DNA of 64,000 nt from JACCTU01 sp963700495 (GTDB lineage: Bacteria > Actinomycetota > Thermoleophilia > Gaiellales > Gaiellaceae). Shown here piece by piece: positions 35,936-45,489 of this stretch. The position numbers and the translations under genes are program-made. Under the pieces are notes generated by a model. That model worked only from the letters and a program-made list of their open reading frames with translations. It searched no databases and was not told the origin of the DNA. Within the stretch, counting starts at the first letter, position 1, and each line of letters begins with the position of its first letter. The DNA is taken from contig CAVOXT010000005.1 of NCBI GenBank assembly GCA_963700495.1, forward strand, positions 248,001-312,000, in the 5' to 3' direction.

Positions 35936-36592
35936 ATGGCAACCCGCCCTCTGCTCGCGCTGGCAGCCGCCGCCCTCCTGGCGCTTGCTTCGCCGGCCGC
36001 CGCCCAGGCGACGGACCTGTTCGGCACGGTCAACGACAACTTCACGATCACGCTTCGCGACGACCAGGGCCGGGCCGTGACCCAACTCGACCCGGGCGTA
36101 TACCGGTTCGTGATCGACGACCGTTCCGACTTCCACAACTTCCACCTGCAGGGGCCGGGCGTCAACGTGGCGACCGACGTCGAGACGATCGAGAAGGTCA
36201 CCTGGGAACTGACGCTCGTCGAGGGCCGGTACACGTTCGTGTGCGATCCACACGCGACCCAGATGAAGGGCGCCTTCACGGTCGGCAATCCGCCGCCGCT
36301 GCCGGTTCCACCCAAGCCGCTGATCGCGACGGTCGGGCCGAAGAACACCATCACGCTGACGCGTAGCGGTGCGCGCGTCCGCTCGCTCCCGGCGGGGGCC
36401 TACACGATCACTGTGCGAGACCGCTCGAAGCAGCACAACTTCCACCTCATCGGCCCGGGCCTGAACCGGAAGACGCCGGTCCCGATCATGGGTACGTACA
36501 CGTGGAGGGTCACGCTGAGAGCGGGGACGTTCAGGTTCATGTCAGACCCGCAGGCCAAACGCCTGCGAGGCAGCTTCACCGTTACCGCTTAG
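35936..36592 (+). CDS. Secreted protein with two cupredoxin domains
   Basis: 218 residues: signal peptide (LLALAAAALLALASPAAAQA), then two homologous cupredoxin-like domains. Domain 1 (about 25-118) has HNFHLQGPG and YTFVCDPHATQMKGAF, supplying His, Cys, His and Met of a type 1 copper site. Domain 2 (about 125-218) keeps HNFHLIGPG but reads FRFMSDPQAKRLRGSF, with Ser, Gln and Leu in place of Cys, His and Met, so it should not bind copper. Probably an exported copper or electron-transfer protein with one structural copy. Single gene between pheT and a convergent small operon (4-bp overlap with the DUF3618 gene). Confidence 0.85.
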   Translation: MATRPLLALAAAALLALASPAAAQATDLFGTVNDNFTITLRDDQGRAVTQLDPGVYRFVIDDRSDFHNFHLQGPGVNVATDVETIEKVTWELTLVEGRYTFVCDPHATQMKGAFTVGNPPPLPVPPKPLIATVGPKNTITLTRSGARVRSLPAGAYTITVRDRSKQHNFHLIGPGLNRKTPVPIMGTYTWRVTLRAGTFRFMSDPQAKRLRGSFTVTA

Positions 36593-36813
36593 CGGTTCTT
36601 CCGCCGCGTCAGCGCACGCAGTGTTGCGCCGACCCCGCCCGCGAGCACGAAGCCGGTCGCTGCTCCTCCGACCGCTACCGCGGGAAGCTTGCTCCGGAGC
36701 TTCGCCTTGACGTCGGTGGCTTCGCGCAGGTCCTCGACCGCCGAGACGAGCCGGTCGCGCTCGGCTTCGATCTCGCCTCGGATCTGGTCGGGTGTGCGCG
36801 TCGGCTCCGTCAT
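36589..36813 (-). CDS. DUF3618 protein
   Basis: 74 residues: DQIRGEIEAERDRLVSAVEDLR (the DUF3618 signature), then a short glycine-rich membrane helix VAVGGAATGFVLAGGVG and a basic tail. ATG 36813 overlaps the stop of the holin-like gene (TGATG). Third gene of a small envelope-protein operon common in Actinobacteria. Confidence 0.85.
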   Translation of the reverse strand: MTEPTRTPDQIRGEIEAERDRLVSAVEDLREATDVKAKLRSKLPAVAVGGAATGFVLAGGVGATLRALTRRKNR

Positions 36814-37214
36814 CACTCGCTCCTCAGCACGGCGGAGGTGACCTTCGCTTCGTGGATCGCAAGGTCAGGCACCGGGGGCGTCGCCTTCCTGATCTGAGAG
36901 CGTCCGATGACGCCGAGGAGGGCGGCGAGTGCGAACAGCAGCAGGGTCACGATCAGGAGCGCGAGCCAGGTAGGGAGGAACGTTGCGAGCGCGGCCGCAA
37001 TCGTTCCGAACAGGAAGCCGAACCCGAAGACGACGAACACGACGGCTCCGAGCACGAGCGCGATCCCGACCCCGAGCGCCGCGGCCTTCTGCTTGAGCTC
37101 GAGGGTGGCGAGCTCGATCTCGAGCCGCAAGAGGTTGCTCGCGTGCTCGGCGACCTGCTTGATCGCCGTGCCGAGCCCCGGGCTCCCCCCGTTGCTAGCT
37201 GCGTTCACGGACAT
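36813..37214 (-). CDS. Phage-holin-family protein (Holin-X/DUF1469)
   Basis: 133 residues: amphipathic N-terminal helix AIKQVAEHASNLLRLEIELA typical of DUF1469 (actinobacterial Holin-X, superfamily III), followed by two membrane helices (LGVGIALVLGAVVFVVFGFG and LALLIVTLLLFALAALLGVI). Despite the name this is a chromosomal envelope protein, not a prophage gene; it sits with DUF3618 as usual. Confidence 0.85.
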   Translation of the reverse strand: MSVNAASNGGSPGLGTAIKQVAEHASNLLRLEIELATLELKQKAAALGVGIALVLGAVVFVVFGFGFLFGTIAAALATFLPTWLALLIVTLLLFALAALLGVIGRSQIRKATPPVPDLAIHEAKVTSAVLRSE

Positions 37215-37338
37215 TGCAGCTCCAGTCGATCACTTTCGCGATGAGGAACCCCCCGACAATGGCACCTCCGAGCACGAGCCAGGGGCTCGGCCCGTTTCCG
37301 GGCTCCGCGCTCGTCGGGCTGACCGTCAGACGCAGCAT
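37195..37338 (-). CDS. 47-residue membrane protein
   Basis: One membrane helix (WLVLGGAIVGGFLIAKVIDW). ATG 37338 lies 6 bases after TACGGT, matching the leaderless pattern, and the frame overlaps the holin-like start by 20 bases, so it should be the first gene of that operon. Its function is unknown; position suggests a partner of the DUF1469/DUF3618 pair. Confidence 0.6.
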   Translation of the reverse strand: MLRLTVSPTSAEPGNGPSPWLVLGGAIVGGFLIAKVIDWSCNVRERS

Positions 37339-37383
37339 GGTGCAACCGTAGCGCCCTTGGTGGGGCGATAACAATGCACCTGT

Positions 37384-37852
37384 ATGCAGAACGAGGTCCT
37401 GGGGAAGCCCGAGCGGCAGCGCCTGATCGCGAGCGTCGTGACCCGCAAGCGGATCGGGACGCAGTTCGAGCTCCTGGCCGCCCTCGAGGACGCAGGCTGC
37501 CGGGTGACGCAGGCGACGGTCTCGCGGGATCTGCGTGAGCTCGGGCTCCAGAAGGTGCACGACGCGCTGGGCCGGCCGCGGTACGTGCTGCCCGACGCTC
37601 GCCGGAGCGACCCTCGCGACGCGCTTCGCCGCGTGCTCGGCGAGTTCGGCCGTTCGGTGGCCGCCGCCGCAGAACATCGTCGTCGTGCACTCGGAGCTCG
37701 GCTCGGCGCCGGCGATCGGCCGTGCGCTCGATCGACTCGAGCATCCGCGAATCGTCGGGACGCTCGCGGGCGACGACACGTGCCTCGTGATCGCGCGGGA
37801 CGCCACGGACGCCGCGGCTCTCGCGCGTGAGCTCGGCGCCGACGTCGGTTAG
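37384..37852 (+). CDS. argR: Arginine repressor ArgR (frame break)
   Basis: About 156 codons. Winged-helix DNA-binding domain: RQRLIASVVTRKRIGTQFEL, VTQATVSRDLRELGLQKV; then the oligomerisation/arginine-binding domain in the next frame: IVVVHSELGSAPAIGRALDR, IVGTLAGDDTCLVIARD (the GD(D/N)T motif that binds arginine). Plus-one shift within the GCC run at 37661-37670; length is one over a multiple of three. No arginine biosynthesis gene is near; the carboxy domain is intact, so the product is likely functional in the real genome. Confidence 0.88.
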
Positions 37853-38118
37853 CGCACAGACGGCGACTCGTACTCTTCGAGCCGCTCGAACTCGGGCTTC
37901 GCCAGCTCCAGCGCGATCCTGCCCTCGACGATCTCGCCGACGACTTCCGCGGGGACGTACTTCGGCTTCTTGAGCCGGCCGGGATCGACGACGAGCCCGT
38001 CGAAGATGTCGGCGTTCTCGTCGCCGAGCACCTCGGTCACCTCGCCGACGCGCTCACCGTCGCTCGAGACGACCTCCCAGCGAGGCTCGATCACGAACCA
38101 CGAGACCGGGTCGGGCAT
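37849..38118 (-). CDS. PRC-barrel-like small protein
   Basis: 89 residues. VVSSDGERVGEVTEVLGDEN and FDGLVVDPGRLKKPKYVPAE resemble a PRC-barrel/DUF2171 module (G..VG.V..V...G..D...V), a small beta-barrel found in ribosome-maturation and photosynthetic proteins. ATG 38118 overlaps the upstream stop (TGATG). Convergent with argR, 4-bp overlap. Confidence 0.65.
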   Translation of the reverse strand: MPDPVSWFVIEPRWEVVSSDGERVGEVTEVLGDENADIFDGLVVDPGRLKKPKYVPAEVVGEIVEGRIALELAKPEFERLEEYESPSVR

Positions 38119-38756
38119 CAGACGCTCTTGCCGCCGATGTACCAGACCGGACCCTGGGTCGACCAGGGTTGCGTGTCCGAGAGCGCGTGAAGGATGCGGA
38201 CCTCCCCTCCGATTCGGGCGTCGTCCAGTCGCTCGAGGCAGCGCCGGACCATCACCGGCGCCGCGCCGTACCCGAAGCTCCTCGCGCAGCGGAAGCGGAA
38301 GCCCGGGCGGGTGCCGAAGCGCGACGGGTTCGTGGGCGCGAGCATCAGCGCGGCGGGCTCGAGGTAGTCGGTCGACACGAGGTCGATCTCCGCGTAGACG
38401 TCGCTCCAGTCCGGCGGAAGCGTCGCGACTGCAGCGTCCCAGGCCTCCACGAGCGTCTCTCGCTCGGACACGAGAACGGGCTCGCGCGTGCTGCTGGAGA
38501 CGAGCTCGAGCTCGCCTCCGAGCTTCGCCTCGTCGACGCGGCGCAGCGCCCGCAGGACGAGTTCGGGCAGGGGGCCGCCGGTGCGGTCGATGTAGAGCCG
38601 GAGCGTCTCGGCGTGACGCCCGGGTGTGACGCTGGTGAGCAGCGCGGCGGCACGGCGTGCACGCTCCGCGTCGGGAAAACGGACGACGAAGTGCGCGTCC
38701 GCCCAGTCCTCGGGCAGCTCCCGCAGCGCCGCGCGGAGATCGTCGGCAAGAGCCAC
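38118..38756 (-). CDS. Conserved protein of unknown function
   Basis: 212 residues, no family recognised. Two halves look related: LPEDWADAHFVVRFPDAERA and LPPDWSDVYAEIDLVSTDYL, each followed by a region about gene-length arginine-rich strands (RHAETLRLYID / RPGFRFRCARS), so an internal duplication of about 100 residues is likely. GTG 38756 is chosen as the first start; divergent from the pdhA-like gene by 24 bases. Confidence 0.65.
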   Translation of the reverse strand: MALADDLRAALRELPEDWADAHFVVRFPDAERARRAAALLTSVTPGRHAETLRLYIDRTGGPLPELVLRALRRVDEAKLGGELELVSSSTREPVLVSERETLVEAWDAAVATLPPDWSDVYAEIDLVSTDYLEPAALMLAPTNPSRFGTRPGFRFRCARSFGYGAAPVMVRRCLERLDDARIGGEVRILHALSDTQPWSTQGPVWYIGGKSV

Positions 38757-38767
38757 AGGCCGGAGCG

Positions 38768-38773
38768 TACACT
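38768..38773 (+). promoter_or_regulatory. -10 box of the E1-E2 operon (leaderless)
   Basis: TACACT, 7 bases before GTG 38781. Confidence 0.55.
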
Positions 38774-38780
38774 GGCGCCC

Positions 38781-39753
38781 GTGGCGAAAGTCGAGGCCAG
38801 AAGAGGCCTGTCCGAGGAGCGGCTGCGCGACCTCCTGCGCGAGATGCTGCTGATCCGTCGCTTCGAGGAGAAGGTCGAGGAGCGCTTCCGCGCGGGCGAG
38901 CTCCCGGGCTTCCTGCACGTCGCGATCGGCCAGGAGGCCATCGCGGTCGGAGTCTGCGCCGCCCTCGACGGACGACGACGTGATCGCGTCCACGCACCGC
39001 GCGCACGGACACACCCTGGCGCGCGGAACCTCTCCGAACGCCCTCATGGCGGAGCTGTACGGGAAGGTCGAGGGCTGCTCGCGCGGCTACGGCGGCTCGA
39101 TGCACCTCTACGACGTCGAGCGCGGCAACCTCGGCGCGAACGCGGTCGTCGGCGGAGGGCTCCCCGCGATCGTCGGCTCGGCACTCGCGTTCAAGTTCCG
39201 CAGCGAGCCGCGTGTCGCGCTGGCGTTCTTCGGGGACGGCGCGACGAACATCGGCACATTCCACGAGTCGCTGAACCTCGCCCAGCTCTGGAACGTGCCC
39301 GCCGTCTTCTGCCTCGAGAACAACTGGTGGGCCGAGTCGACGCCGAACTCGCAGCACTCGCCGATCCGCGACTTCACCCAGCGCGCCGTCGCGTACGGCA
39401 TGCACTCCCTCAAGGCCGACGGCCAGAACGTCGAGGCGGTCTACGACGCGGCGTCCGAGGCGATCGACCACGCGCGACGCGGCGACGGGCCCGTGCTCCT
39501 CGTCTACGACACGTACCGCCTCGTCGGCCACTACGTGGGCGACCCGCAGGTCTACCGCCCGAAGGGCGAGCAGCAGGAGCTCCGCGAGACGCAGGACCCG
39601 GTCACCAAGCTGCGCGAGAGGCTCGGCGTCCCCGACGAGGAGTGGGAGCAGCTCGACGCCGAGGTGACGAGGGAGGTCGAGGACTCGGTCGAGTTCGCGA
39701 AGAACGGCACCGACCCGGAGCCGGAGGACGCGCTCAAGAACGTCTATGCCTGA
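38781..39753 (+). CDS. 2-oxoacid dehydrogenase E1 alpha subunit (frame break)
   Basis: About 324 codons. Thiamine-diphosphate enzyme subunit of pyruvate, branched-chain or acetoin dehydrogenase complexes. Motifs: LLIRRFEEKVEERF, GFLHVAIGQEAIAVG, STHRAHGHTLARG, and the ThDP motif GDGATNIGTFHESLNLAQLW...ENN. Sequence style is closest to the acetoin/pyruvate (AcoA-PdhA) type. A +1 shift (extra G) at 38970/38971; length is one over a multiple of three. Overlaps the E1 beta gene by 8 bases. Confidence 0.88.
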
Positions 39754-40732
39754 GCTGACCTACCGCGAGGCAGTACGGGACACGCTCGCGACCGCAATGC
39801 GCGACGACCCCGACGTCTTCCTGATGGGCGAGGACATCGCCGAGATGGGCGGCTCGATGGGGGTGACGCACGGCCTCGTCGACGAGTTCGGCCCGGAGCG
39901 GGTGCGCAACACGCCGATCTCGGAGATCGCGATCGTCGGCGCGGGCATCGGCGCGGCGATGCAGGGCATGCGCCCGGTCGTGGAGATCATGTACGAGGAC
40001 TTCCTCACGCTCTCGACCGAGCAGCTCGTCAACCAGGCCGCGAAGCACCGCTACATGTCGGGCGGCCAGCTGAAGGTGCCGCTGACGCTTCGGACCCAGG
40101 GAGGAGCGGGCTGGTCTCCGGGCGCGCAGCACGCGCAGCAGCTCGAGGCCTGGTTCGTCCACATTCCGGGCCTGAAGGTCGTCTTCCCGTCCACGCCGAC
40201 CGACGTGCGCGGTCTGCTCTGGTCCGCGATCTACGACGACAACCCCGTGATCGTCTTCGAGCACCGGCTGCTCTACCCGGTCAAGGAAGAGGTGCCGGAG
40301 AAGCTCGAGCCGATCCCGTTCGGCAAGGCGCGTGTCGTGCGGGAGGGGGAGGACGTGACCGTGATCGCGACCGGGCCGATGGTGCACCGGTCGCTCGAGG
40401 CCGCCGCAGAAGCCGAGCAGAGCGGCGTCTCGGTCGAGGTCGTCGATCCCCGCTCGCTCCAGCCGCTCGACGAGGAGTCGCTCGTCGCCTCGGTCAAGAA
40501 GACGAACCGCTGCGTCGTCACACACGAGGCCGTCACGCGCATGGGCTTCGGCGCCGAGGTCGCCTCGGTGATCCAGCACCAGGCGTTTGACTGGCTCGAC
40601 GCGCCGATCGAGCGCGTTGGCGCGAAGTTCGCGCCCATCGCGTTCGCGCCCGTGATGGAACAGTTCATCGTCCCGGGTCCGCAGGACGTGCTCGAAGGCA
40701 TCTACCGGACGGTCGGTCGCAATGGCGACTGA
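39746..40732 (+). CDS. 2-oxoacid dehydrogenase E1 beta subunit
   Basis: 328 residues. Transketolase-like beta chain: LTYREAVRDTLATAMRDDPD, FLMGEDIAEMGGSMGVTHGL, RVRNTPISEIAIVGAGIGAA, RTQGGAGWSPGAQHAQQLEA, then the C-terminal TATGPMVHRS and VVDPRSLQPLDEESLVASV. Forms the alpha2beta2 E1 with the preceding gene. Next gene (E2) overlaps by 11 bases. Confidence 0.93.
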   Translation: MPELTYREAVRDTLATAMRDDPDVFLMGEDIAEMGGSMGVTHGLVDEFGPERVRNTPISEIAIVGAGIGAAMQGMRPVVEIMYEDFLTLSTEQLVNQAAKHRYMSGGQLKVPLTLRTQGGAGWSPGAQHAQQLEAWFVHIPGLKVVFPSTPTDVRGLLWSAIYDDNPVIVFEHRLLYPVKEEVPEKLEPIPFGKARVVREGEDVTVIATGPMVHRSLEAAAEAEQSGVSVEVVDPRSLQPLDEESLVASVKKTNRCVVTHEAVTRMGFGAEVASVIQHQAFDWLDAPIERVGAKFAPIAFAPVMEQFIVPGPQDVLEGIYRTVGRNGD

Positions 40733-41969
40733 GATCAAGCTCCCGCGGCTCGGGCAGGGGATGGAGACGGGGACGATCGTCAAGTGGCTGAAGAGCGAGG
40801 GCGAAGCCGTGAAGAAGGGCGAGCCGCTCTACGAGCTCGACACCGACAAGGTCACCCAGGAGGTCGAGGCCGACGCCACGGGCGTCCTGCTGAAGATCGC
40901 CGTTCAGGAGGGCGAGGTCCCGGTCGGGCGGACGGTGGCGGTGATCGGGGAGCAGGGCGAGGAGTTCTCGATCGACCAGCCGCAGGACGGAGGCGCGTCG
41001 GCGAGCGCCGAGAAGCCGGCCGAGGCGCCGAAGCGCGAGGCCGAGCGCGAGCGGGGCCGTGAGGCGTCCGCGCGGGCCGATGTCCAACTTCGTGGCTCAG
41101 AGCCACAAACTCGAACGGACGGGCGCGTCAAGGCCTCCCCGCTCGCGCGCCGGATGGCACGCGAGCGCGGAATCGAGCTTTCCTCCATCCGTGGGACAGG
41201 TCCCGACGGGCGGATCGTGGCCGAGGACGTCGAGCGCGCGGAGGCGGCGCCAGAGTTTGTGGCTCAGAGCCACAAACCGTCCCTCACGGACGAGATCGAG
41301 GTCGTCCCGCTCACGTCGATCCGCCGCACCATCGCCCGCCGGCTGACCGAGGCGTGGACTGTCCCGGTCTTCCAGCTCACGATCGACGTCGACATGACCC
41401 GCTCGCTCGCGCTACGCGAGCTGCTCGTGCAGCGGGCCGGGGAGGGAGCCAAGCCGACGCTCTCGGACGTTCTGACCAAGGTCTCCGCGAGCGCGCTGAT
41501 GCGGAACCGCGCGCTGAACGCGCACTTCTCAGACGAGGGGATCAAGCGCTTCCCGACCGCGAACGTGGGGATCGCCGTCGCGGCTCCGCAGGGGCTCGTC
41601 GTCCCCGTGATCCAGCGCGCCGAGTCGTTGACGATCCAGGAGATCGCGAACGCACGGGCAGACGTCGTCGGTCGCGCACGTGAGAACAAGCTCCGCCAGG
41701 AGGATCTCGAGGGCGGCACCTTCACGATCTCGAACCTCGGGATGTTCGGCGTGCAGCAGTTCGTCGCGGTGCTCAACCCGCCGCAGGCCGCCATCCTCGC
41801 GATCGGCTCGGTCGAGGAGCGCCCGGTCGCCCGCGACGGAGAGATCGTCGCGCGGCCGCTGATGACCGTGACCCTGACGTGCGATCACCGCTCGGTCGAC
41901 GGCGCGGACGGCGCGCGGTTCCTCGAAGACGTGAAGGCCTACCTCGAAGAGCCGGGCCTGGCCCTGTGA
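40722..41969 (+). CDS. Dihydrolipoamide acyltransferase E2
   Basis: 415 residues. Lipoyl domain with lipoyl-Lys in ELDTDKVTQEVEA, a linker, the E3-binding domain (KASPLARRMARERGIELSSI, GPDGRIVAEDVERAE), a second linker, and the catalytic domain ending in LTCDHRSVDGADGARFLEDV (His and Asp of the active site). Each linker carries one copy of a 21-bp palindrome: in the first it is read as LRGSEPQ, in the second as FVAQSHK. Core of a pyruvate/acetoin-type complex with E1 (upstream) and E3 (lpdA at 46.3 kb). The stop overlaps the next start (GTGA). Confidence 0.93.
   Translation: MATEIKLPRLGQGMETGTIVKWLKSEGEAVKKGEPLYELDTDKVTQEVEADATGVLLKIAVQEGEVPVGRTVAVIGEQGEEFSIDQPQDGGASASAEKPAEAPKREAERERGREASARADVQLRGSEPQTRTDGRVKASPLARRMARERGIELSSIRGTGPDGRIVAEDVERAEAAPEFVAQSHKPSLTDEIEVVPLTSIRRTIARRLTEAWTVPVFQLTIDVDMTRSLALRELLVQRAGEGAKPTLSDVLTKVSASALMRNRALNAHFSDEGIKRFPTANVGIAVAAPQGLVVPVIQRAESLTIQEIANARADVVGRARENKLRQEDLEGGTFTISNLGMFGVQQFVAVLNPPQAAILAIGSVEERPVARDGEIVARPLMTVTLTCDHRSVDGADGARFLEDVKAYLEEPGLAL
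41089..41109 (+). repeat. 21-bp palindromic element, family P2, copy 1
   Basis: Core GTGGCTC-A-GAGCCAC with TTC/AAA edges (one mismatch in the outer pair region). Lies in the linker between lipoyl and E3-binding domains; read as Q-L-R-G-S-E-P-Q. Confidence 0.85.
41256..41276 (+). repeat. 21-bp palindromic element, family P2, copy 2
   Basis: Perfect palindrome: arm TTTGTGGCTC, centre A, complementary arm. Lies in the linker between E3-binding and catalytic domains; read as FVAQSHK, a different frame from copy 1. Matches copy 1 over 21 of 22 bases. Confidence 0.9.
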
Positions 41970-42301
41970 CCGTCTGGTACTCAGTCCGCGACCTCGACGC
42001 CGCCCGCAGGTTCTACCGCGAGAAGCTCGGCTTCACCGAAATGCTGTTCGACGCCCAGGACGGCTGGTGTCAGCTCGAGCACAAGGGCATGGACATCGTG
42101 CTGACGAAGGGTGAGCCTCAGGAGGGTGGCATCGCCCACGTCGACGTCGACGACGTGAAGGCCGAGGCCGAACGCCTGCGCGCGGACGGCGTCGAGGTCG
42201 GAGTCGTGCTCGAGCTGCACGGCGAGATGCGCCTGGTCGAGGTCGTCGACCCCGACGGCAATCGCATCGAGCTCGGCCAGGATGTCTCTCAGGGTTCGTG
42301 A
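41966..42301 (+). CDS. Glyoxalase/VOC-family protein
   Basis: 111 residues, one vicinal-oxygen-chelate fold: VWYSVRDLDAARRFYREKLG opens the first beta-alpha-beta unit, GIAHVDVDDVKAEAERLRAD the second, and RLVEVVDPDGNRIEL ends it with a metal-ligand Glu. GTG overlaps the E2 stop, so it is translated with the dehydrogenase operon. Substrate unknown. Confidence 0.82.
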   Translation: MTVWYSVRDLDAARRFYREKLGFTEMLFDAQDGWCQLEHKGMDIVLTKGEPQEGGIAHVDVDDVKAEAERLRADGVEVGVVLELHGEMRLVEVVDPDGNRIELGQDVSQGS

Positions 42302-42758
42302 CTCGATGATCCGTGAGGGCGGGCAGCAGGACGTCCGCTTTCTCCGCGACATGCTGCGGCACGCGTACTACTGGCGCTCGCCGGACACCGAGTTCCCGAT
42401 CACCCGCTACGTCAACACCTGGGGGCGACAGGGCGATCGTGCGCTGATCGCGCTCGACGACTTCCACGAGGTCGGCGCGGCGTGGTACCGGATCTACAGC
42501 GAGCGCGAGCCCGGGTTCGGTTTCGTGGACGAGCGAACGCCCGAGCTGACGATCGGCGTCGTCCCCTCGCGGCGGGGCAAGGGAATCGGCTCCTCGCTCC
42601 TGGACGCGCTGCTCGACCGCGCCCGCCGCGACGGGTTCGACCGGATCAGCCTCTCCGTCGAGAAGACCAACCCGGCCGTCCACCTCTATGAGAGCCGCGG
42701 GTTTCGCACCGTGACCGGCGACGGCGACCTCGTGATGGTGGCCGAGCTACAGGAATAG
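42282..42758 (+). CDS. GNAT-family N-acetyltransferase
   Basis: 158 residues: RDMLRHAYYWRS at the N-terminus, acetyl-CoA loop VVPSRRGKGIGSSLLDALL, and NPAVHLYESRGFRTV near the end. ATG 42282 overlaps the VOC gene by 20 bases; a second start at 42306 right after that stop is also possible. Last gene of the E1-E2 operon. Confidence 0.82.
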   Translation: MSLRVRDSMIREGGQQDVRFLRDMLRHAYYWRSPDTEFPITRYVNTWGRQGDRALIALDDFHEVGAAWYRIYSEREPGFGFVDERTPELTIGVVPSRRGKGIGSSLLDALLDRARRDGFDRISLSVEKTNPAVHLYESRGFRTVTGDGDLVMVAELQE

Positions 42759-42786
42759 CCTGCTCTGGCGCTCCGTTCGTACTAGG

Positions 42787-42792
42787 TACACT
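42787..42792 (+). promoter_or_regulatory. -10 box of lon
   Basis: TACACT, 31 bases before the TTG start; unlike many neighbours, this transcript has a short leader with a GGAGAGG ribosome site. Confidence 0.4.
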
Positions 42793-42823
42793 TTCGATAC
42801 CCACTACGCGAACGGAGAGGTCG

Positions 42824-45096
<2,273 letters not shown>

Positions 45097-45113
<17 letters not shown>

Positions 45114-45432
45114 GCCTCAGCAGTCGGTGCCCGAGGAGGTCGCCCGCGCGGCTGACCTCCTCGGGCGACGCTGGGTGCTCGCGATCGTCTACGCCTCGCA
45201 CGGCGGCGCGATCCGCTTCAACGAGTTCAAGCGCCTGCTCGTGGGGATCACGCCGCGAACGCTCGCGCTGCGGTTGCAGGAGCTCGAGGAGGCGGGGATC
45301 CTCGAGCGCTGCGTCCTCGACACGCGCCCGCCGCGCGCCGAGTACCGCCTGACAGACGCGGGCCGTCGCCTCCGAGCGCTCGTCAGGGCGCTCGACCACT
45401 GCGCCGGCGACCTCTGCGGCCGCGACCGGTGA
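45097..45432 (+). CDS. HxlR-family transcriptional regulator
   Basis: 111 residues, winged helix: AADLLGRRWVLAIVYASHGG, IRFNEFKRLLVGITPRTLAL, RLQELEEAGILERCVLDTRP, AEYRLTDAGRRL, the usual HxlR order. The N-terminal regulatory Cys found in many HxlR proteins is absent (SVPEEV instead). GTG 45097 lies inside the end of lon, so it may be co-transcribed. Confidence 0.85.
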
Positions 45433-45439
45433 CCTTTTA

Positions 45440-45470
45440 GACCTGTCCGGTGCCTGGCACCGGACAGGTC
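45440..45470 (+). repeat. 31-bp perfect palindrome (P3)
   Basis: Arm GACCTGTCCGGTGCC, centre T, exact complementary arm. Sits in the gap between the HxlR stop and the next promoter. Could act as a bidirectional terminator, though no T-run of note follows (TTTT precedes it), or belong with the other single-base-centre palindromes. Confidence 0.85.
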
Positions 45471-45477
45471 GGAACGG

Positions 45478-45483
45478 CACACT
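45478..45483 (+). promoter_or_regulatory. -10 box of the imine-reductase-like gene
   Basis: CACACT, 6 bases before ATG 45490; weak because the first T is missing. Confidence 0.35.
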
Positions 45484-45489
45484 GGCCGC

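Noticed and set aside
36813..37214. Prophage holin
   Set aside because: The Holin-X/DUF1469 family is a chromosomal actinobacterial envelope family; no phage genes are near.
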